Origin: Moesziomyces globuligerus
Lineage: Eukaryota > Basidiomycota > Ustilaginomycetes > Ustilaginales > Ustilaginaceae
Assembly (NCBI GenBank): GCA_030849465.1
Contig: JARVLF010000016.1
Coordinates: forward strand, 868,001-932,000
Direction of reading: 5' to 3'
Length of the DNA: 64,000 nt
Shown piece by piece: positions 18,649-27,103 of this stretch. The translations under genes and the position numbers were made by a program. Position 1 is the first letter of the stretch, and every line of letters begins with the position of its first letter. The notes below the pieces were generated by a model that searched no databases, was not told the origin of the DNA, and saw nothing but the letters and a program-made list of their open reading frames with translations.

Positions 18649-20808
18649 ATGGGCGGCAACAATGAGCGCAAGTCGTCGCGCCCGCAGCGCGGCTTCCCCG
18701 TCGACAACCGCAAGATCGAGGAGCTCGATGTGGTCTACTCGGGCTGGATCCTGAAGAAGAAGCGCAAGAAGATGCAGGGCTATGCCAAGCGCTTCCTCGT
18801 CCTCACCAACGAAGGCATCCTCACCTACGCCATCAGCCCGGACAAGGCGACGCGTGATGCCATCGAGATCCCGCACGCCTCGGTCACCAGCAGCATGCGC
18901 CACGGTACCATCCACGTCGACTCGGGCTCGAGCGTTTTCCATCTCAAGGCACTCTCGCCGCAAGACTTTGAGGCGTGGCGTACGCATCTGCGCTCTTTCA
19001 TTCCCGAACGCCCCTCGGGCAGCCTTCAGCGCCTGTACGTCTCCAACGGCACCGACCTGCAGCCTGTCGATCTCTCGCACGTCTTTACGCACCTCGACCA
19101 GACCTCGGCGCTGGTCAAGGACCTCTCGACGCGCTCGGCGGCGCTCAAGAACAAGGCGTCGAGCCGCTCGGCCACCGACGCCATCATGGGCGCGCTCGGC
19201 GCCAAGTCGGACAACGGCGACGATGTGGCCGCCTTCCACGTGACCGCCGAACAGCTCGCCGCCGAGTTCGAGCAGCTGCGCGTGGCAATCGAGTCCAAGA
19301 TCCCGCGCGTCGACGAAAACAGCGGCACGATGCGCTCCATGTCGAGCATGGCGGGCGCCGGCCAGGGTCGGAGCCGCAGCAGCCGCATGTCGATCTCGTC
19401 GCTCGCCACGACGGGCACCGATTCGGCCATCTTCTACGATGCCGACAGCCACGGCGAGGAGCTCTTCATGGACGACGAGCGCAACGACGACGACGCCAAC
19501 CTCTCGCGCTCCGAGAGCAGCGATGCGGACGGCACCGACTCCGAGGCCGAGGACTCGCTGCCGGACACGGACGAGACGCGCACGCTCTCGGACGGCAGCC
19601 AGAGCGGCGGCAGCAAGGCGGCGGTGCAGTACCGCAAGAAGCTGCCGGCCAAGGTGTCGGGCGACGAGGTCTCTCTCTTCAGCATGCTCAAGAAGAACGT
19701 CGGCAAGGACCTCGCGACGATCAGCTTCCCCGTCTCGTTCAACTGTCCGCTCTCGCTGCTCCAGGCGGCGGCCGAGGAGTACGAGTATGCGACCGACCTG
19801 CTGGAGCGCGCGGGCAAGTCGCAGGACTGGGTCGAGCGCATCTGTCTCGTCGGCGCGTTTGCCGTCTCGGGCTATGCGAGCACCAAGCTGCGCGCGAGCC
19901 GGAAGCCGTTCAACCCGCTGCTCGGCGAGACGTTCGAGTGCGTGCGCGACGACAAGCACTTTCGGTTCCTCGCCGAGAAGGTGGTGCACCAGCCGCCGGT
20001 CGTCGCCTTCTACGCCGAGGGCAAGGGCTGGAAGGCGCAGGGCTGGAGTGCGGTCAAGAACAAGTTCTGGGGCAAGAGTCTCGAGCTCATCCCCGAGGGC
20101 AGTCTGCGGCTCGAGTTTGGCGATGGCGATGTGTTTTCGATCCAGAAGCCGAGCTCGTTTATGCGCAACCTGCTCGCGGGCAACAAGTACCTCGAGCACG
20201 TGGGCGAGCTGACGGTGACCAACGAGAGTACGGGACAGAGGGCGGTGGTCGAGTTCAAGGAGGGGACCATGTGGGGCGGTGCGAGTTCGAGGAACAACAT
20301 CGAGGGACGCGTGTACGATGCCAACGACTCGCAGGTGACTGCGCTCAAGGGCAAGTGGTCCGAGGCGATCACGAGGCAGAAGGACAAGGAGAACTATCAG
20401 CTGCTCTGGGAAGCGGCCGAGATGCCTCCGTATGCCGAAGACTACTACGGCTTCACCTACTTTGCCATGTCGTTGAACGAGCTCAGCGAGGATTGCAAGG
20501 GCGTGGTGCCGCCGACGGATTCGAGGCTTCGACCCGATCAGCGCGCCTTTGAGGAGGGCGAGGTGGATCAGGCCGAACAGCTCAAGCACAAGCTCGAAGA
20601 GGCGCAGCGCACGCGTCGCAAGAAACTCGAGGCCGACGGTCAAGCCTACGTGCCAAAGTGGTTCCACAAGTCGGACCAGGACGACGACTGGCTCTACGGC
20701 GGCAACGACGGCGCAGACTACTTCAAGACCCGCAAGAAGGCCACCGACCCAAACGCCTCCGACAAGGTCTGGTCCGAAGCTAGCGTCCCCACCATCTTCG
20801 AAGTCTGA
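18649..20808 (+). CDS. Oxysterol-binding protein homologue (PH + ORD)
   Basis: The ATG at 18649 (MGGNNERKSSRPQRGFPVDN) is chosen because the upstream open frame reads as leader; the product is 719 residues. A PH domain occupies about 29-120 (YSGWILKKKRKKMQGYAKRF ... FEAWRTHLRSF), an acidic Ser-rich linker follows (~230-330), and the OSBP-related lipid-transfer domain runs from about 338 (FNCPLSLLQ, KPFNPLLGETFE near 422-433). The family signature EQVSHHPP appears here as EKVVHQPP at 443-450. ORD proteins exchange sterol or another lipid for PI4P at membrane contact sites. There is no ankyrin or FFAT motif obvious to me; the absence of ankyrin repeats makes it closer in layout to Osh3 than to Osh1/2. 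It is convergent with the BTB gene (126 bp between stops). Confidence 0.88.
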   Translation: MGGNNERKSSRPQRGFPVDNRKIEELDVVYSGWILKKKRKKMQGYAKRFLVLTNEGILTYAISPDKATRDAIEIPHASVTSSMRHGTIHVDSGSSVFHLKALSPQDFEAWRTHLRSFIPERPSGSLQRLYVSNGTDLQPVDLSHVFTHLDQTSALVKDLSTRSAALKNKASSRSATDAIMGALGAKSDNGDDVAAFHVTAEQLAAEFEQLRVAIESKIPRVDENSGTMRSMSSMAGAGQGRSRSSRMSISSLATTGTDSAIFYDADSHGEELFMDDERNDDDANLSRSESSDADGTDSEAEDSLPDTDETRTLSDGSQSGGSKAAVQYRKKLPAKVSGDEVSLFSMLKKNVGKDLATISFPVSFNCPLSLLQAAAEEYEYATDLLERAGKSQDWVERICLVGAFAVSGYASTKLRASRKPFNPLLGETFECVRDDKHFRFLAEKVVHQPPVVAFYAEGKGWKAQGWSAVKNKFWGKSLELIPEGSLRLEFGDGDVFSIQKPSSFMRNLLAGNKYLEHVGELTVTNESTGQRAVVEFKEGTMWGGASSRNNIEGRVYDANDSQVTALKGKWSEAITRQKDKENYQLLWEAAEMPPYAEDYYGFTYFAMSLNELSEDCKGVVPPTDSRLRPDQRAFEEGEVDQAEQLKHKLEEAQRTRRKKLEADGQAYVPKWFHKSDQDDDWLYGGNDGADYFKTRKKATDPNASDKVWSEASVPTIFEV

Positions 20809-20934
20809 TTCATCCATGCCCGCTTTTCCCCGACCATGTCACACACAAACACGCCCGCTTGCTCTTCGTTGCTCTTTGAAAAAGGCCTTCCATTCTGCTT
20901 CTGTGTGTTGCGATCGGGAAAAATGCGTGCGCGC

Positions 20935-23900
20935 TTAGACGAGACCGATGGTGCAAACGCAGCGGAAACGGTAGGAAAAGCCGGGGCGGCCCGACTCCAA
21001 GTCGCCGTGCTCGAGATGGACGGTGCCGAGGAGCGAGCTCGACTTCCAACCCCACGACTGCGAGACGGTGAACCGATCCGGACCGCTGCTGAACTTGGTG
21101 AGCGCCGTGCCGAGCGGGCTGGGGCAGTGGATGCTAAAGTAGGCGCGCAGCTCCTTCCTCGGATCCCTGTAGGGGATCGCAGGTGGCGGACACGTCTGGT
21201 ACACCGAGGGTCCACCCGTGTACAGCGGCACCACAGGTGGCCTCGGCGCTCCTGCTTCCCTTACTCCCTGCTGCGTCGGCCGACTCGTCCTAGCCTCCTC
21301 AACCCCACCCCCCACGGTTGCTGCGCCCGCCTGCGACCCGACGCCAGGCGCATCCAAGATGCCCGTGCCAAAGTCGGCGAGCGACGAAAAGGCGCCCAGC
21401 GACGCGGCGCCTTCGGCCGACAGTCGGCCCACGTCCTCCTCGCCGTTGTTGGCCTGCGCGGCAAACGGATCGTGCGTGCTGACGCGCATCGGCGATCCTC
21501 CGCCGTTGCCCATGCGTGTCAAGGTCCGGCCGCTCGGCAGCGTCAGCGTGCTCCCCGCATTCAGACTCGCCGCAAAGTTCATCCCGCCCGCCCGCACGGG
21601 CGACGTGAGGCTCGTGTCGAAGAAGCTGCTGCTGCCCTCGCCCACCAAGCCGTCGTCCGTGGTCGCAGCCCCAAACACCGAATTCCTCGCCGACGCGTGC
21701 ACCGACCGAGCCCCCGGCGTGCTCGCCCCTCCCTGCGCCTCGAATGGGCTGCGTGGCGTCGTGATGCCGTGCGTTTCGCCGACCCGGTGCGTCGAGCGCC
21801 CAGTCGCCGCGCTCGGCGCCGCCGGATCCGTCGTCGAGCCGGGCGCCCCCTCCACCTCGACGGGCGTTGGCGCCGATGGAGGCGGGAGCGGCTCCGCCAG
21901 GCTCTGTCGATGCAGGTAGATGCCGAGCTGGACGCCTTTGGCTTTCTTGACCACCTGGATGTACAGATTCCACACGCTGCCGGCGTAGAAGAACGTCGGC
22001 GAGTAGAGGCGTTGCTTCTCCTGCAGCTTGTCGATGCCAAAGAACTCGACGCCCACGCGCATGGGCTCGTGCCCGCTCCACCGCTCCGGCGACACGTCGC
22101 CCGAGCCGTTCGAGTCCGCATCCGCCTCGGCGTCTTGGTTGGGATCGTGCAGATGCGCGCTGAACTCGCCCGCCGACCTCGACGCATCGCGCTCGTGCAG
22201 ATGTCGCAGCACCGATCCGCCCGTTGATCTCGAGGACGTATTCTGCGCCGCTGGAAGATGCCGATACGCATACTCGCCGAGTTCACGACCCGTAGCCACG
22301 TCGTTGGCGATTCCGTAGTAGCGCGAGCGCTCGCGGCGCTGGTGTGACGCGCCGTTGGGATCGTGGTGGATCACGCTGGGGATCGGTAGTGTGTGCGGAA
22401 TCTGCATCGCTGCCGTGCCAGAGGGCCCGAGATGGTCGCCCTCAAACGCACGGCTCGCGCTCGTTCTTTCATCGTCCGAGTCGCGGGCCTTGGTGCTGGA
22501 CGCTCCTGCAGCGGTTGACGTGCCAATGACCGAAGTGAGGCCATCGCCGAAGCGGACAGTGTCGTCCGATGGCACGAGATAGAAACGCTTGTTGAGCAAG
22601 CCCGCCTTGCCGCCACCCAGAATGCCAGACACCAGAGGACTGTTTGCAAGCCCGCCGAGACCAACGGGAGAGTCGGACTGCAGAGAGCCGTCGGGTTCGA
22701 GAGACAGGTTCATGGGCGTGCCCGAGCGACTGCGGGAAAAGTGGCGCTGCGAGTTGGCCGCATTGATGGTGGACTGGAAGACATCTCTGAACTGATGGAT
22801 GGAGCTGGATACGCCCAGCTCGCCGTGATCGTCCCACTCCTCGTCCGGCTGTTCCGCCGCCTCGTTCGTGCCTGCTTCGCCGCCTGCATCGGCCTCTTGG
22901 AAAGTTGCAGCAGTAGCGCTCTGCCGACCTGAGCCTGCACTGGTCAGGATCTGGGTGCGCAGCTCGTTGCTGACCCACAGAGCGGCTTGAAGGACGTTGA
23001 GCGGAGTGTAGGGCCTTCCGGTGGTGGGCGAAATGTCGGCACTGATCTTGTTCAGTGCCTGGAACGGCATGTGCGAGTAGTAGATCCCTGAAGAGAAGAG
23101 CTCTTCGTACTCAGCCTCGTCGTCGTCAAGGGATGCGGAGAAGGTGGTAGACTCGACGCCATCGTCCCAAGCCTCTTGCAGGGGTGTGCTGGCTCCCTCC
23201 TGGTCGTCGTCTACATCGATCGAAGGCGCCCTTCGGAACGCTTTGAAGCCGAAGCCGTCCCCGGCGTCAGATGAGGAAGCCGTGGAGCACGCCGCTCTCG
23301 GGGCACCTCCCATCTTCTTGCTCGAGTCCGACGCCTCGGTTTCGCCTGGCGCGGCTCGTTCTTCCTCCTCGCGGAGCCAGTCTTCGATAAGACGGTCCAG
23401 CACATTGATGAGGGCCTTCTGCTTGCGCCGGAACTCGACGACGTTTTTGGCGAACTCGTACCTGTGCAGTTCCGATGGAACAAAGAAGCTGTCGGAAGAG
23501 ATCATGGCACGGACCCAGGAGCTCGGCATGGACGGATATGACCACACGCGCAGGCGGGGAGACGGCATGCGCTCCTCTGGATCCGGCATGCGACCGCGGG
23601 CAAGCATGGATGTGTGCAGAAGATCGACATCGCCCGTGTGAAGGCGATCACGCAGCAGAGTGAGGCGGGCGAGGTCGCGATCCTCGCGACACATTCGGAT
23701 CCATGTTTCGATCTCGACGACGCGCTCGCGTTCCATGGAGCATTCTAGTTCGAAGATGTCGTAGCCCCATCGGGCGAACCAACAGACGCAGGCCTCGCCG
23801 ATCTTATCCGCGGTGACTCCGTACTGGAACTCGGGCACAAGGGGACCTGCATTTGGCTCTGGACCAGCCGACTCGGCATCGCGAAAGCCAGCAGTCTTCT

Positions 23901-24891
23901 TTCCTTTGCTTCTTTGGTCCGTAGCGGATGCGAGTGAAGACGAGCTGTGAGCTTGGGCTGACAGAGGTCCTCGACGAGCGTGTTGGCCGCGATTGGGAGA
24001 CTTCTCGGAAGCGCTCGAGGTCGCATGCTTGGATGCAGATGAAGATGGTGACACGTGCATTCGAAGCTCGAGATCGGCAGCCAGGTCGTCCGAGATGCTT
24101 GCGCCCTGGTCGCGGACGCTCGACGGACGAGCAGGGCGCGAAGACGCACTGAAGGCGGTATCGAAGCGGGCTAGCTCCTCGAGTGTACGGGCCGGGCCCT
24201 CGAGCTCCCAGTCCCATTCGTCGAGATCATGAAGCATGACATCGGAAGCGGCTCGGTGGAGGTCGGTGCCTTCAATGCCGCGGCCGATGGCGAAGCGGAG
24301 GTAGTGCATCACAGTGAAGGGCGTGACCGAGCACAGAATGAGTGTGAGCGCCTGCGCAGTGACGCTGGGGATGTTGAGATAGATCGACGTGGCTAGCAAG
24401 GAAAGCAGGAAGCGCGGAGTAGCAGGATGAGCGCGCTTGTCGATCAGAAGATTGGACAACTGAAGGTCCGAGCAGTTGGAGAGGCGCATGGTGAGCGCCG
24501 GAGAGAAGGGATGATTGGAGGACGGAGTGGCCCAAAAGGGAAGCACGAGCTTGGGGCCGTCACCGTAGAGGCGGGCGATGCTGTATTCGAAGGCAGCCCT
24601 GCTGATGTTGGGGTCGTCGAAGTGGAGCTCGACGACGTCGCTATCCGGATCCCTGTAGGCTGAGGACGAAGACGGAAGCTGCGTGTCCTGATGACTGTTT
24701 CTCTGGCTCAGGGAGGCGGCGGCTGAAGCAGCTGCGAGGTCCTCTGCATAGCCTCCACAGAGCATGGCTCGAAAGAAGCCGGACTGGATGAGCACGAGTC
24801 GATGGAGGTGGTATATGCGGCCAAATGCTCTGATGCGGATGTCGGAGCATCGGCCGCCGAGCAGGCCTAGCTCGTAGATGTGGTTCTGCAT
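20935..24891 (-). CDS. Large BTB/POZ-domain protein, fungal
   Basis: Start placed at the first in-frame ATG, 24889-24891 (MQNHIYELGLLGGRCSDIRI), giving 1318 residues. The frame is open a further ~53 codons upstream (including LDALDPAKIWLGGSLVDT) to a TGA but has no ATG there, so an upstream coding exon is likely; a GTAAGG donor lies near 25160 on the minus strand. The BTB fold is at about residues 10-125 (SDIRIRAFGRIYHLHRLVLI, SGFFRAMLCGGY). A long Ser-rich linker follows, then WARWGYD- and WIRMCREDRD-type helical segments, and a C-terminal MATH-like region beginning PMRVGVEFFGIDKLQEKQRL and ending FRCVCTIGLV. BTB proteins of this size often act as adaptors (Cul3 or chromatin), but no specific function can be assigned. 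Confidence 0.8.
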   Translation of the reverse strand: MQNHIYELGLLGGRCSDIRIRAFGRIYHLHRLVLIQSGFFRAMLCGGYAEDLAAASAAASLSQRNSHQDTQLPSSSSAYRDPDSDVVELHFDDPNISRAAFEYSIARLYGDGPKLVLPFWATPSSNHPFSPALTMRLSNCSDLQLSNLLIDKRAHPATPRFLLSLLATSIYLNIPSVTAQALTLILCSVTPFTVMHYLRFAIGRGIEGTDLHRAASDVMLHDLDEWDWELEGPARTLEELARFDTAFSASSRPARPSSVRDQGASISDDLAADLELRMHVSPSSSASKHATSSASEKSPNRGQHARRGPLSAQAHSSSSLASATDQRSKGKKTAGFRDAESAGPEPNAGPLVPEFQYGVTADKIGEACVCWFARWGYDIFELECSMERERVVEIETWIRMCREDRDLARLTLLRDRLHTGDVDLLHTSMLARGRMPDPEERMPSPRLRVWSYPSMPSSWVRAMISSDSFFVPSELHRYEFAKNVVEFRRKQKALINVLDRLIEDWLREEEERAAPGETEASDSSKKMGGAPRAACSTASSSDAGDGFGFKAFRRAPSIDVDDDQEGASTPLQEAWDDGVESTTFSASLDDDEAEYEELFSSGIYYSHMPFQALNKISADISPTTGRPYTPLNVLQAALWVSNELRTQILTSAGSGRQSATAATFQEADAGGEAGTNEAAEQPDEEWDDHGELGVSSSIHQFRDVFQSTINAANSQRHFSRSRSGTPMNLSLEPDGSLQSDSPVGLGGLANSPLVSGILGGGKAGLLNKRFYLVPSDDTVRFGDGLTSVIGTSTAAGASSTKARDSDDERTSASRAFEGDHLGPSGTAAMQIPHTLPIPSVIHHDPNGASHQRRERSRYYGIANDVATGRELGEYAYRHLPAAQNTSSRSTGGSVLRHLHERDASRSAGEFSAHLHDPNQDAEADADSNGSGDVSPERWSGHEPMRVGVEFFGIDKLQEKQRLYSPTFFYAGSVWNLYIQVVKKAKGVQLGIYLHRQSLAEPLPPPSAPTPVEVEGAPGSTTDPAAPSAATGRSTHRVGETHGITTPRSPFEAQGGASTPGARSVHASARNSVFGAATTDDGLVGEGSSSFFDTSLTSPVRAGGMNFAASLNAGSTLTLPSGRTLTRMGNGGGSPMRVSTHDPFAAQANNGEEDVGRLSAEGAASLGAFSSLADFGTGILDAPGVGSQAGAATVGGGVEEARTSRPTQQGVREAGAPRPPVVPLYTGGPSVYQTCPPPAIPYRDPRKELRAYFSIHCPSPLGTALTKFSSGPDRFTVSQSWGWKSSSLLGTVHLEHGDLESGRPGFSYRFRCVCTIGLV

Positions 24892-25822
24892 GGTGTCGAC
24901 AAGGCTGCCTCCGAGCCAAATCTTGGCAGGGTCGAGGGCGTCGAGGCCGCCCAAGGATGAAGGTGACACAAGATGTGTTTGCTCGACAGCAGCGGTGCTA
25001 ATGGGACCTCGCTCGACGACAGGTGCTGCTGTCGGAGGCCGTGGTGTTCAAGGTCGAGATGAACGGAGGCGCGGCGCAAGCCATGGAGGGATAGATGGTG
25101 GGTTGGTGCCAGGCCAGGTGGCTTCGAATGCGGTGTCGAGTCGGATGAATGCACTCAGCCTTACCTGTGCGCAGTCACACCCCCGCTCAGTCCCACCAGG
25201 CAGCCGCTGCGTCCAACAGCCGAGCCAAGAGGTGTTGGGCCTCCACCGCATGCGAAAATGTTGAATTGGACGCGGGCGAGGTGGGACGCGTGAGAGCCAA
25301 AGCTCAGCTCGCCCACACGCGATCCACGCAGCGAAGCAACATCGCTGCCTGCAGCCAGTTCGATTCAGCTTCATTTTCCTCAGCCCGCGCCCACCTCGAA
25401 ATGCTCAATCAGCCTGCGTGCAAGCGAGCCGCGAGCAAGCAGCGGATGCAAGCCCATGCAGGGTCTTGACCCAGAGACGCAAAGTCCAACTGGCCGCCTC
25501 ATGAACAACGTTCAAGCGCCCACTTCCCCTCCTTCTGAACAGTCACGCGAGCACGCTAACATCAGCTTCGAGCGCGTGTTTGGGATAAGAATATGGATTA
25601 AACGATGCAATGCTAGTATGGTTGTGAGGCAAGATGTGGGATGAACAGGGAGAACATGGAGGCTGTACGACATAGACATGGAACGGGAAGCATGCATTAG
25701 AGGGACAGGGACGTTTTGCTGAAAGTGCGAAGTCTTCGGCGCAAATATGGAGAGCATGCGCAGAGGCAGTAGATGTGATGATGGGGGCGAGGCTAGTATC
25801 GCGGAGAGCAGTGGGAGCCCGA
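24892..25822. other. Intergenic region, possibly holding a 5' exon of the BTB gene
   Basis: About 0.9 kb. On the minus strand a plausible CACAG|GTAAGG donor near 25160-25165 and CAG acceptors near 25030 could define an intron in the BTB transcript. No independent gene is supported. Confidence 0.35.
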
Positions 25823-27103
25823 TTACCTTCCCACTGTGGGACGCTCGAGAATCGGGTCGGGGTCGAAAGGTTGAGCTCGCTCGCCGCCTGCCACCAGGTC
25901 GCTCCAGTACAGCGTGCATCCACGCTTTAGCACGCGGCCTGAGCCGGAGGGCGCCGAGGTTCGCTGGCCGTTGGCATATGCAGCACTCTCGCGGCCACCA
26001 GGATGTCCCGGGTGGCGGTGCTCGCGCTGCTGGTAGTACTGTGCGTGCTGATGGGACAGAGCGGCGTTCGCATCCGCCTTTTCGGCCTCGAGCTCTTCTT
26101 CGTCGAGCGGGTTGGGCGCGTTCATGCGGTAGACGTCGCGGCGCGAGGCGTTGCTGTGGCGGAACAGATCGGTCTGCGAAGTCGCGCTCAGGTAGTCTTC
26201 GTACCTGCTCTCGCCGTACGCATGCATCGGGTTGTGCATAGCGACCGTCTCCCTCGCGGGCGGCGGCGGCGCACGCACGCCAGGCTCGCCAGGGATGTAG
26301 CGACGTTCACGCACCGCGATCTCGGAGCAGTGAAGCACGGTGCGGTGGCCGTTGGAGCTCCTCGAGTGCTTCATCACGCTGCTCGTGCAACGCGTGCACG
26401 GCGAGATGATGTTGTAGCCAACCTGAGCGCCACATCCGTAGCAACCCAGACTCTGCGTCAGACACTCGCACGTGCGTTCGACAGGCGGTTCGCTCGGATC
26501 AACGCCACCGTGGAATGCGGATCCTGCGAAGAAGGGCCCGCACGTGGAGGGGACGATGTCGGTGCTGTACAGCGTGATGTTGGGTTTGAGCAGCAGCACC
26601 GCCTTCATGCCTCTGTCGCTGAGGAAGTTGCCACAGTGCTTGCAGTTGAGCAGGTACACCTTGTGCTGCGTCTCCTTGCTTGGCGGCTGCGCGTTCGAAG
26701 ATGAACTCGACGACTGCGTGTATGCGCCGTCGGCCACGTGTCTTTGCGACGGATGCGCGTGTCGCGAAGACGACGGCTGCCTCAGGGCAAGGTGCGACTG
26801 CAGCGCCTGCCGCGTGCGGTAGAGCTCGGTCTCGTGCATCCTTGAAGCTTGCTGTGGGTGCTGGATGTCGAGCATTTCTGTGCGAGGGGGCCTCGACGTG
26901 GGGTAGGGTGCAGATCGCTCGTGGTTTAAGGATCGTGGCGAGGGGGATGAGGGGGATGAAGCAGATCGAATCGAGCTGGATCGCGCACTGGATGGTGGAA
27001 TAGGCGCAAGCGCGTAAGCTGGTCGGGGCGTTTGCGGCCAGGAGGAGAGGAGCGAAGCAGCCGATTGAGGTGTGGAACGTGGCGTCGCCGATGAATCGGA
27101 CAT
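25823..27103 (-). CDS. FAM72-domain protein
   Basis: Start at the first in-frame ATG, 27101-27103 (MSDSSATPRS), giving 426 residues; the frame is open ~35 codons further upstream without an ATG. Residues ~1-147 are Ser/Pro-rich and disordered. Residues ~148-275 contain the FAM72 pattern: HKVYLLNCKHCGNFLSDRGM, KAVLLLKPNITLYSTDIVPS, then CECLTQSLGCYGCGAQVGYN, SPCTRC and SSNGHRTVLHCSEI. The paired Cys/His positions suggest zinc binding. Human FAM72A binds and down-regulates the uracil glycosylase UNG2; the fungal role is unknown to me. The remaining C-terminus (~150 residues) is low-complexity. The TAA stop falls inside AG|GTAATC, which could also be a splice donor, so the C-terminus is slightly uncertain. 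Confidence 0.8.
   Translation of the reverse strand: MSDSSATPRSTPQSAASLLSSWPQTPRPAYALAPIPPSSARSSSIRSASSPSSPSPRSLNHERSAPYPTSRPPRTEMLDIQHPQQASRMHETELYRTRQALQSHLALRQPSSSRHAHPSQRHVADGAYTQSSSSSSNAQPPSKETQHKVYLLNCKHCGNFLSDRGMKAVLLLKPNITLYSTDIVPSTCGPFFAGSAFHGGVDPSEPPVERTCECLTQSLGCYGCGAQVGYNIISPCTRCTSSVMKHSRSSNGHRTVLHCSEIAVRERRYIPGEPGVRAPPPPARETVAMHNPMHAYGESRYEDYLSATSQTDLFRHSNASRRDVYRMNAPNPLDEEELEAEKADANAALSHQHAQYYQQREHRHPGHPGGRESAAYANGQRTSAPSGSGRVLKRGCTLYWSDLVAGGERAQPFDPDPILERPTVGR

Noticed and set aside
18975..20552. 525-codon plus-strand frame overlapping the OSBP ORF in another frame
   Set aside because: Arg/Gly/Ala-rich shadow translation caused by high third-position GC.
18508..20817. 769-codon minus-strand frame opposite the OSBP gene
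   Set aside because: It is the antisense mirror of a strongly biased coding region; its Leu/Val/Arg/Ala-rich translation has no domain.
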